A stretch of 18,312 nucleotides of DNA from Hydrogenothermaceae bacterium (GTDB lineage: Bacteria; Aquificota; Aquificia; Aquificales; Hydrogenothermaceae): NCBI GenBank assembly GCA_015490675.1, contig WFXI01000278.1, forward strand, positions 1 to 18,312, written 5' to 3'. Shown piece by piece: positions 8,498 to 14,258 of this stretch (its first letter is position 1; each line of letters begins with the position of its first letter). The notes under the pieces are model-generated. The model had not been told where the DNA came from and did not search any database. It worked only from the letters and a program-made list of their open reading frames with translations. The position numbers and the translations under genes are program-made.

Positions 8498-8811
8498 AAT
8501 TGGAACTTGAAAATCTAAGAAAAGTTTATCATGCATTATCAGATGAAATCAGGCTAAAAATTATAAGGCTTTTATTAGACCATAAAGAACTATGTGTCTG
8601 CCAGCTTTTACCTATTTTTAAAATTTCCCAGCTAAACCTGTCTTTTCATCTCAGAATACTAAGGGATGCAAATCTTGTGAAAACAGAGAAAAGAGGAAAA
8701 TGGGTTTATTACTCACTTAACATGGAAAACCTTGCTTTAAAGGAGAATCTAAAACTTATAAAGAATATAGATATAGAAAAAACTTCCCAGCTTCTTAGCT
8801 GTAATCTTTAA
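8494..8811 (+). CDS. arsR: ArsR/SmtB family metalloregulator, arsenic-type
   Basis: A 105-residue winged helix-turn-helix repressor. The segment ELCVCQLLPIF (32-42) carries the alpha-3 CxC metal site (C34, C36) that is the hallmark of arsenite-sensing ArsR; the typical sequence is ELCVCDL. The recognition helix region ISQLNLSFHLRILRDANLV (44-62) and the wing GKWVYYSL (69-76) follow. C103 near the C-terminus could supply a third thiolate. Arsenic sensing is inferred from this motif and from arsC 2.9 kb downstream. The start overlaps the preceding gene by 4 bases. Confidence 0.88.
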   Translation: MKLELENLRKVYHALSDEIRLKIIRLLLDHKELCVCQLLPIFKISQLNLSFHLRILRDANLVKTEKRGKWVYYSLNMENLALKENLKLIKNIDIEKTSQLLSCNL

Positions 8812-8859
8812 GAAACTTACAAAAATCATATAAATAAAATTTTATGTGAGGTTTTAACT

Positions 8860-9137
8860 ATGGAAAAAAGAACAATCAAAGATGTAAGTGAAGTGAAAAA
8901 GACAAAGGATGGCGTTGTTATAGAGGTAAAAGATAGTATTGTTGAGGCTGAAAAAGTAAAAAAATTGTAGAAAACTGTCAAACAGGAAAATGCGACTGTA
9001 TGACAGAAGAAACAAAGCAAAAAGTCCAGTTCATAAACTTCAAAGCAGAAAATGGAAAAGTAGCAATAGAAATAAAAGGTGATTTAATAGAAGAAGAAAT
9101 AAAAGAAGCAATGAGCAGAAGTAAAAAAGAGCTATAA
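8860..9137 (+). pseudogene. small Cys-containing protein gene split by a -1 discontinuity at an A7 run
   Basis: Reading from the ATG at 8860 gives 36 residues ending at TAG 8968-8970. Just before, seven A's (8958-8964) encode Lys-Lys. Stepping back one base there opens the -1 frame, which continues without a stop to TAA 9135-9137 and yields a 92-residue product. The downstream part contains NCQTGKCDCM, a cluster of three Cys. Both halves have the same composition and the same strand-like pattern (DGVVIEVKDSIVEAE in the first, NGKVAIEIKGDLIEEE in the second), so they look like one domain or an internal duplication. The cause could be a real one-base deletion, an assembly homopolymer error, or ribosomal/transcriptional slippage on A AAA AAA. 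A GTGAGG site precedes the ATG and arsR lies 48 bases upstream, so a metal-related role is conceivable but unproven. Confidence 0.6.
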
Positions 9138-9224
9138 ACAAAAGTGGATTTACAAGTTATTTGAGTTTAATTTTTTTTGAATAAATTAAAATAATGTTTT
9201 ACGAAATAGTCTGAAGGAAAAATT

Positions 9225-10469
9225 ATGGAAAACTGGGCGAAGGTTATAATAGGAGACAGCCGTAGAATGATAGAAATTGAGGATGAAACTGTCCAGCTAA
9301 TCATAACATCACCACCGTATTGGTCTATAAAAGATTATGGAAATAAAAATCAAATCGGGTATGGACAAACTTTACACGAATATTTAAAAGACCTATACAG
9401 AGTTTGGAAAGAGTCTTACAGGGTATTAGAACCGGGAAGAAGATTAGTTATCAATATTGGAGACCAGTTCGCAAGGTCTATAGTCTATGGAAGATATAAA
9501 ATTATACCTCTACATGCGGAAATAATTGCTCAATGTGAAGATATTGGATTTGATTACATGGGCTCTATTATCTGGCAGAAAAAAACCACTATGAATACTA
9601 CAGGTGGAGCAAATGTAATGGGTTCATATCCTTATCCTCCTAACGGTATGGTTGAGATAGACTATGAGCATATTCTTATTTTTAAAAAACCGGGTAAAAG
9701 TAAAAAAATCAAAAAGGAAATAAAAGAAAAATCAAAATTATCAAAAGAAGAATGGAAAGAGTATTTTTCTGGACATTGGCATTTTGCAGGTGCAAGGCAG
9801 ATAGACCATCAAGCGATGTTCCCTGATGAACTACCAAAAAGAATAATAAAGATGTTCAGCTTTGTTGGAGAAACAGTCCTTGACCCATTTCTTGGCAGCG
9901 GAACTACTGCTAAAGTAGCTCTGGAGCTGAATAGAAATGCAATAGGGTATGAAATAAATGAAGATTTTCTACAAATTATAAATCAAAAATTATCAACAAA
10001 TAGATTGGATATGATAGGGAAAAAAATAGAAATCATAAAAAGAAACAAAGCAATTATTCCTGAAGATGTAGAGTATACTCCGAGAATAAAAGACGCAAAG
10101 CCTGTAATTGAACCAGAAAAATTGAAATTTGGAAAAGGCAAAACATATAAGGTAATCGACATTTTAGAAAACGGAAACCTAAAGTTAGATACAGGGCTAA
10201 TAGTAAATTTTAGGGGTGTTATTATAACAGACTTAGATAATACCATTTCATACCTAAGGCAGTATGTGTTAAAAAAAGAGGTTTATCTAAAATTTGATAA
10301 AAACTATGTAGCAGATAAAGAAACTGTGGAAGCTTACGTGTATCTTAAAAATAAAATATTTATAAATGCATATTTGCTAAAAAGCGGACTTGCCACTGTG
10401 GATATGAATTCTGATTTTGACCTTAAAAACAAATTTATCAAATTGGATAAAAATGTTAAAGCTATTTAA
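9225..10469 (+). CDS. type II DNA methyltransferase (probable N4-cytosine, CTAG) with C-terminal SNase-like domain
   Basis: A 414-residue amino-methyltransferase. The catalytic motif IV TSPPYW is at 28-33 and the SAM-binding DPFLGSGTT is at 220-228, giving the beta-class order. The SPPY form is commonest in m4C enzymes. The body (NIGDQFARSIVYGRYK, TTGGANVMGSYPYPPNG, GHWHFAGARQ) resembles the CTAG enzymes of the MjaI/MthZI group as I know them. After residue about 300 an extra 100-residue domain follows: TYKVIDILENGNLKLDTG (307-324), YVLKKEVYLKFDKNYV (347-362), EAYVYLKNKIFINAYLLKSG (369-388). This order resembles the staphylococcal nuclease OB fold, but the catalytic Arg and Glu positions are not conserved. 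The endonuclease gene follows at once. The ATG has an AAGGA site about 8 bases upstream. Confidence 0.9.
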   Translation: MENWAKVIIGDSRRMIEIEDETVQLIITSPPYWSIKDYGNKNQIGYGQTLHEYLKDLYRVWKESYRVLEPGRRLVINIGDQFARSIVYGRYKIIPLHAEIIAQCEDIGFDYMGSIIWQKKTTMNTTGGANVMGSYPYPPNGMVEIDYEHILIFKKPGKSKKIKKEIKEKSKLSKEEWKEYFSGHWHFAGARQIDHQAMFPDELPKRIIKMFSFVGETVLDPFLGSGTTAKVALELNRNAIGYEINEDFLQIINQKLSTNRLDMIGKKIEIIKRNKAIIPEDVEYTPRIKDAKPVIEPEKLKFGKGKTYKVIDILENGNLKLDTGLIVNFRGVIITDLDNTISYLRQYVLKKEVYLKFDKNYVADKETVEAYVYLKNKIFINAYLLKSGLATVDMNSDFDLKNKFIKLDKNVKAI

Positions 10470-10481
10470 TTGGAGAAGTTT

Positions 10482-11087
10482 ATGGAATTAAAAATAAAAA
10501 TTGATGAAATTAAAAAATTAATGGAAATAGAAACACCAGAGTTTCCTAAATACGCAACCCAGATTATAAATCTGGCTAATCAAAATGCACAGGCAACGAG
10601 ACCAAAAGTCGTTGGACAAATGAGTGAATTAATAAAAGAATTTACAGGAAAAACACTGCAAGAAAGGGAAGAATGGTATCTTAAGAAACATCCTGAAGCT
10701 ATAGATATTGCAACACAAAAAATCCTTGAAATGATAGATAACTTTAGAGAAGTGATTAATCAAATTGACGAAAACATGGTTCGCCAATGGGTTAGAGATT
10801 TGGTAATAGTTAAAACATTTATAGGATTAAGATTTCAAGAGGCTATATTGAAAAAGATTGCAAATATGTTTAATACAGAATATAGACTTTCAACACCAGA
10901 AGAAGAGAGTAAAGGAATTGACGGATATATTGGAAACATACCAATAAGTCTAAAGCCTATTTCATATAAGCAAAAGGATATGTTGCCAGAGAAAATTTAT
11001 GTTGATATTATTTTCTATGAAAAACAAAAAGATGGGTTAAAAATTATTGTTCCAAGTAGTTTAGGAGAAAAGTTGAAACAGTTGTAG
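10482..11087 (+). CDS. type II restriction endonuclease, MjaI family (predicted CTAG)
   Basis: A 201-residue protein matching the MjaI endonuclease family as I remember it: ETPEFPKYATQI (17-28), ANQNAQATRPKVVGQMSEL (32-50), WVRDLVIVKTFIGLRFQEA (103-121) and GIDGYIG followed by ISLK (145-158). D146 with S-x-K at 156-158 is the likely PD-(D/E)XK-type active site, with Ser in place of the middle acid. The family prototype cuts CTAG. It starts 12 bases after the methyltransferase stop; GGAG lies 6 bases before the ATG at 10482, and an in-frame TTG at 10470 is less likely. The single CTAG in the whole window supports the specificity. Confidence 0.82.
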   Translation: MELKIKIDEIKKLMEIETPEFPKYATQIINLANQNAQATRPKVVGQMSELIKEFTGKTLQEREEWYLKKHPEAIDIATQKILEMIDNFREVINQIDENMVRQWVRDLVIVKTFIGLRFQEAILKKIANMFNTEYRLSTPEEESKGIDGYIGNIPISLKPISYKQKDMLPEKIYVDIIFYEKQKDGLKIIVPSSLGEKLKQL

Positions 11088-11125
11088 AATTCCAACCATA
11101 ATTCAAAATTTGTTTGGACATTGTT

Positions 11126-11131
11126 TATAAT
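11126..11131 (+). promoter_or_regulatory. -10 element for the DUF2231-arsC transcript
   Basis: A perfect TATAAT lies 44 bases before the DUF2231 start, in the 88-base gap after the endonuclease gene. No convincing -35 is present at 16-18 bases. It suggests that this pair is transcribed separately from the R-M genes. Confidence 0.4.
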
Positions 11132-11175
11132 ACGGACTAATATAAATATGAACGCTTTATTTATGGAGAAATAAA

Positions 11176-11664
11176 ATGGCTGAATTACACCCACCTATAG
11201 TTCACTTTGCAATTGCCTTAACAATAATGGGTGTTATTTTTGACCTTTTAGGTTTTATATTGAAAAAAGAAAGTTTGAAACATGCAGGTTTCTGGACTTT
11301 TATTGTAGGAGTTTTAGCTGTATGGGGAGCAATGTTTTCTGGGGAAGCTGCCGAAGAAGTAGTAGAAAAGTTCATAGAAGGGACTAATGCAGAAAAAGTC
11401 TTTGAACCTCATGAAGAACTTGGAAAGTTTTTACCTTGGATATTCACAGGTTTAGGTTTATTTAGGGTTTATCTTTATGTAAAAGAAAACTCCAAACTTA
11501 TGATGATTTATTTAATTGCAGCGTTCATCGGTATAGGGTTAATAGGCTATCAGGGAAGATTAGGGGGAATATTGGTTTATGAGTATGGAGTTGGGGTAAA
11601 ACCCTTAATGGAAAAATCACCCACCAATTTGGAAAATCGTTTTCATGAAGAAGATGAGGACTAA
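11176..11664 (+). CDS. DUF2231 family membrane protein
   Basis: A 162-residue inner-membrane protein with four predicted hydrophobic spans (about 8-28, 38-54, 87-101 and 108-123). The opening HPPIVHFAIALTIMGVIFDL (5-24) is the DUF2231 signature. Histidines at 5 and 11 and at FEPHEE (75-80) are typical and could bind a metal or heme; this is inference. Function of the family is unsettled. The stop codon is 4 bases before the arsC start, so it is probably co-expressed with arsenate reductase. A TGGAGAAA ribosome site precedes the ATG. Confidence 0.85.
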   Translation: MAELHPPIVHFAIALTIMGVIFDLLGFILKKESLKHAGFWTFIVGVLAVWGAMFSGEAAEEVVEKFIEGTNAEKVFEPHEELGKFLPWIFTGLGLFRVYLYVKENSKLMMIYLIAAFIGIGLIGYQGRLGGILVYEYGVGVKPLMEKSPTNLENRFHEEDED

Positions 11665-11668
11665 AGTG

Positions 11669-12085
11669 ATGAAAATAGGTTTTATCTGTACAGGAAACTC
11701 TGCAAGAAGTCAGATGGCTGAAGGGTTTGGAAAATATTATACACAGAAACTTGGAAAAGACGTAGAAGTTTACTCGGCGGGTTCTAATCCTTCTGGATAC
11801 GTTCATCCATTTGCTATAAAAGTAATGGCAGAAAAAGGAATAGACATCTCTAAGAACAGGTCAAAATCCCTTGAAGAAATTCCTTTAAGTCAGCTTGATT
11901 ATGTGATAACCCTCTGCGGAGATGCTGCCGAAACCTGTCCTGTAGTACCAAATGCAAACACGCAACACTGGGGACTTCCTGACCCCGCAAGAGCACAGGG
12001 AACAGAAGAGGAAAAGCTAAAGGTCTTTAGAGAAATAAGAGATGAGATTGAAAAAAGGGTAAAGGAACTTATTGCAAATATATAA
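11669..12085 (+). CDS. arsC: arsenate reductase, thioredoxin-coupled (low-molecular-weight phosphatase fold)
   Basis: A 138-residue enzyme reducing arsenate to arsenite in the cytoplasm. The catalytic P-loop CTGNSARSQ is near the N-terminus and the resolving cysteines appear as CGDAAETC, the Cys-x6-Cys pair of the thioredoxin-dependent class (S. aureus pI258 ArsC type). The conserved HWGLPDPA follows. In-frame starts exist at 11645 and 11654, but GAGG at 11656 and the family N-terminus (short lead then IGFICTGN) favour the ATG at 11669. No arsB, acr3 or arsM is in the window, so the efflux partner must be elsewhere. Confidence 0.95.
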   Translation: MKIGFICTGNSARSQMAEGFGKYYTQKLGKDVEVYSAGSNPSGYVHPFAIKVMAEKGIDISKNRSKSLEEIPLSQLDYVITLCGDAAETCPVVPNANTQHWGLPDPARAQGTEEEKLKVFREIRDEIEKRVKELIANI

Positions 12086-12169
12086 TCTTTAGCACTTTTC
12101 AGAATAAAAATCATTTTTTTATCCCTGATACAGATTAAAATACTCTAAAAAACTTATAAGGAGAGCAAT

Positions 12170-12553
12170 ATGCAAGCTAAATCTTGGAATCATTTTGTTG
12201 AAATGGTAGCTTTTGATGAAGAAGGAAATACGAGGGAAATATCGGCACTTTACATAGTGGCTGTTCCAAATCCTGACAAGTTAGAGAGAGATGTAGGTTT
12301 TGGATGTTATAGACCAACTTACATTCCAAAAGACGTTGTGGAAAAAATAGGAAAAGCCTACGGAGTAGCTACAGAGTTTGACATAAAAGAACCGGAAAAA
12401 TACGACATCATAGGATACAGACCTGACATTGATTTATACGTATTTAAAGAGGGATTAACCTATAAAGAAGGATTAGACAGAGTGTACCAGATATTAAAAG
12501 ACACCCTCGAAAATGAAGGTTTCAAACCTGTAAAAATAGAGATAACCTCATAA
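12170..12553 (+). CDS. conserved-looking hypothetical protein, 127 residues
   Basis: I do not recognise it. It is a small soluble protein, predicted alpha/beta, beginning AKSWNHFVEMVAFDEEGN and containing ALYIVAVPNPDKLERDVGFG (27-46) and a Tyr/Asp-rich middle (DIIGYRPDIDLYVF). A single Cys (C47) follows GFG. There is no signal peptide or transmembrane segment. A strong AAGGAG site lies 6 bases before the ATG, so it is very probably expressed. It lies 84 bases after arsC on the same strand and may be part of the same region by chance. Confidence 0.7.
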   Translation: MQAKSWNHFVEMVAFDEEGNTREISALYIVAVPNPDKLERDVGFGCYRPTYIPKDVVEKIGKAYGVATEFDIKEPEKYDIIGYRPDIDLYVFKEGLTYKEGLDRVYQILKDTLENEGFKPVKIEITS

Positions 12554-12599
12554 GCATAAGAATGTTTATAAAACGATAAATAATCTGATTTGATGTATA

Positions 12600-12632
12600 A
12601 CAAATTTGTACATATCTTTTATTGTGTATAAT
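12600..12632 (+). promoter_or_regulatory. promoter with operator-like palindrome for the toxin-antitoxin operon
   Basis: TATAAT at 12627-12632 is a perfect -10. The -35 region (about 12604-12610) coincides with a perfect 10-base palindrome, ACAAATTTGT, at 12600-12609. Ribbon-helix-helix antitoxins usually bind such palindromes to repress their own operon; the link here is inference. Confidence 0.45.
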
Positions 12633-12654
12633 TAACTTATGTAAGGAGTAAGTA

Positions 12655-12918
12655 ATGAAAAATACTGAAAAGAAAGTGAGAAAAAATATAGTTCTTTCAG
12701 CAAGCATAGACAGAGCATTAAAAGAAATGGCAGAGTATTATAAAAAACCTCAAAGTGTTTTAATAGAAGAACTTTTAGAAGAAAAGCTCAAGGAGTATAA
12801 AAGAAAAAAAAGAAAAGAAGCTTTTGAAAGAATAGTAAAAAGGGCAAAACATTACGCAGGAATTACGGAAAACAAAACGTTTCAAGAATTAAAAGAGGAA
12901 ATGGGTGGTGAATATTAA
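12655..12918 (+). CDS. ribbon-helix-helix antitoxin (VapB/CopG-like)
   Basis: An 87-residue protein whose N-terminal part fits a ribbon-helix-helix DNA-binding domain: a basic beta strand RKNIVLSASI (9-18) followed by two helices, DRALKEMAEYYK and QSVLIEELLEEKLKEY. The C-terminal half is highly charged and would wrap the toxin. It has an AAGGAG ribosome site and overlaps the downstream PIN gene by 14 bases, the usual antitoxin-toxin layout. Confidence 0.8.
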   Translation: MKNTEKKVRKNIVLSASIDRALKEMAEYYKKPQSVLIEELLEEKLKEYKRKKRKEAFERIVKRAKHYAGITENKTFQELKEEMGGEY

Positions 12919-13342
12919 AAAAGTTTTTGTAGATGCAAATGTAATTATTGATACATTTGATGAAACAAGGGAAGAAAGTGATAAATCTGTAAAAACAATC
13001 AGATATCTTTTGTCTCAGGAGGAAATAGAACTTTATACAAGCTGTGATTTGATAACAACTGTTTATTATGTATTAAGGAAAAAATATGGGAATAGAGCTT
13101 TATATGATATAGAAGATTCTTTAGATGTATATTCTCTTATTCCTTTTTCAAACTATGAAGTTCAAGAAGCAGTAAATCTTATGAAGGAAAATATGAACTT
13201 TAAAGACTTAGAAGATACATTACAGTATGTTTTGGCTAAAAAAGAAGGATGTGATTTGATTTTAACAAATGATAAGAATTTTTATTCACCTGACATAAAA
13301 ACCATTTCAACCTCAGAGTTTTTGAATAGCATGGATTTGTGA
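12905..13342 (+). CDS. PIN-domain ribonuclease toxin (VapC-like)
   Basis: A 145-residue PIN nuclease. D10 in VFVDANVIID, D101/D104 in FKDLEDTLQYV and D123 in LTNDKNF give three of the acidic active-site positions. The position where most PIN proteins carry Glu (after the second strand) reads TTVYYVLRK, with Thr; some PIN subfamilies have Asn there, so activity may be preserved. It starts with GTG at 12905 (or 12908). VapC toxins cut tRNA or rRNA when the antitoxin is lost; the target here is unknown. Confidence 0.83.
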   Translation: MVNIKKVFVDANVIIDTFDETREESDKSVKTIRYLLSQEEIELYTSCDLITTVYYVLRKKYGNRALYDIEDSLDVYSLIPFSNYEVQEAVNLMKENMNFKDLEDTLQYVLAKKEGCDLILTNDKNFYSPDIKTISTSEFLNSMDL

Positions 13343-13431
13343 ATTATATCCATCAATGTATAGCCTATCTCGTCATCTGCTTAAAAAAAGAAAGTAGTTA
13401 TTCAAGAACAAAACCAATTCTTTTATTGGGT

Positions 13432-13437
13432 TATAAT
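13432..13437 (+). promoter_or_regulatory. -10 element for the cytochrome-cupin operon
   Basis: A perfect TATAAT lies 35 bases upstream of the cytochrome start, just after a short stem CCAAT/ATTGG (13414-13429). No good -35 is visible. Confidence 0.4.
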
Positions 13438-13471
13438 ACAATAGTAATACGAAAAAACATAGGAGTGTAAG

Positions 13472-13870
13472 ATGAAAAAAATCTTATTCTCTACATTATT
13501 TATCTTCTTGATTTTCACATCAAACACTTTTTCACAGGATTTAACATTAAGAGGAGTAATGCAAAAGGTCAATTTTGAAACATTAAAGATTTTGCAAGGA
13601 TTTATATGGAACAATGATTTAATGATAATCGAAGGAGCAAAAGAGATAGCTGAGCATCCTATGCCAAAAGGTGGAGCTGCAAAATACATACCACCAGAGA
13701 AGAGAGAGCTTTTTATGAAAAATATGAAAAATTTTGAGAAAATTGTTCACGGCTCAGCAGAAGAAATAGTAGAGCTTGTAAAACATGGTAAAAAAGAAGA
13801 AGCCTTCGAAAAGTTTAATTACATGGTAAAGGGTTGCCTTTCATGTCATAGGATGTTTAGAGGTTGGTAA
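13472..13870 (+). CDS. exported cytochrome c'-like protein
   Basis: A 132-residue protein with a signal peptide (residues 1-21, ending NTFS) and a single C-terminal heme-binding CLSCH (122-126). The intervening sequence is helical, with VMQKVNFETLKILQGF (29-44) and a charged amphipathic third helix. One CXXCH at the C-terminus of a four-helix bundle is the cytochrome c'/c-556 layout. Such proteins bind NO or act as small periplasmic electron carriers; the function here is not shown. An AGGAG site precedes the ATG. The stop is 1 base before the cupin start, so the pair is co-translated. Confidence 0.82.
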   Translation: MKKILFSTLFIFLIFTSNTFSQDLTLRGVMQKVNFETLKILQGFIWNNDLMIIEGAKEIAEHPMPKGGAAKYIPPEKRELFMKNMKNFEKIVHGSAEEIVELVKHGKKEEAFEKFNYMVKGCLSCHRMFRGW

Positions 13871-13871
13871 A

Positions 13872-14207
13872 ATGGCAAAAATTCTAATGCCGGAATATTC
13901 AAAGTTTAATGAAAAAAGACCTTACAGCGAGAGAGTTTTTGATGATGATAACTGTTTAATAATACATTTTTATCTAAAGAAAGGACAAAAAATTCCCATG
14001 CACACATCACCCTCAAGGGTAATTGTTTCAGTTTTAGAGGGAAAAGGTAAATTTTTCTATAAAACAGAAGAAAATTACAAAGAACTAAAAGCAGGAGAAA
14101 CAATAATCTATGAAAGAGAAGAATCTCATGGATTTCAAGCTACGGAAGATATGATAGTACAGGCTGTTATTGTACCTAAACCTGTGAGGAAGATAGAAAT
14201 AAAATAA
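13872..14207 (+). CDS. single-domain cupin protein
   Basis: A 111-residue beta-barrel protein. Cupin motif 1 is seen around GQKIPMHTSPSRVIVSVLEGKG (38-59) and motif 2 around GETIIYEREESHGFQA (75-90). Of the usual metal ligands H44 and H86 are present, but the second His of motif 1 is Ser46, so metal binding may be altered. There is no signal peptide. It directly follows the cytochrome gene, with GAGG about 9 bases before its ATG. The reaction or ligand is unknown. Confidence 0.8.
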   Translation: MAKILMPEYSKFNEKRPYSERVFDDDNCLIIHFYLKKGQKIPMHTSPSRVIVSVLEGKGKFFYKTEENYKELKAGETIIYEREESHGFQATEDMIVQAVIVPKPVRKIEIK

Positions 14208-14227
14208 ATTTAGCAGAACTTATATAT

Positions 14228-14244
14228 GTGTAAGAGACTTACAC
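14228..14244. promoter_or_regulatory. perfect 7-bp inverted repeat upstream of the HTH-methyltransferase gene
   Basis: GTGTAAG-AGA-CTTACAC is a perfect inverted repeat with a 3-base centre, ending 14 bases before the methyltransferase ATG. A TATATA-type -10 (14221-14226) abuts it. The position suits an operator for autoregulation by the methyltransferase's own helix-turn-helix domain, or a 5' hairpin affecting translation. Neither is proven. Confidence 0.5.
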
Positions 14245-14258
14245 GTTATTAAGCAGTT

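Noticed and set aside
10470..10481. TTG start for the MjaI-type endonuclease
   Set aside because: GGAG sits 6 bases before the ATG at 10482, so the later start is better.
11645..11668. Earlier ATG starts for arsC
   Set aside because: They lie inside the DUF2231 coding end; the GAGG site and family N-terminus fit the ATG at 11669.
12100..12122. Rho-independent terminator after arsC
   Set aside because: The only stem is an A-run against a T-run with no GC pairs; too weak to call.
13414..13430. Terminator hairpin CCAAT/ATTGG after the PIN gene
   Set aside because: Five-base stem with no following T-run; it sits at the next promoter instead.
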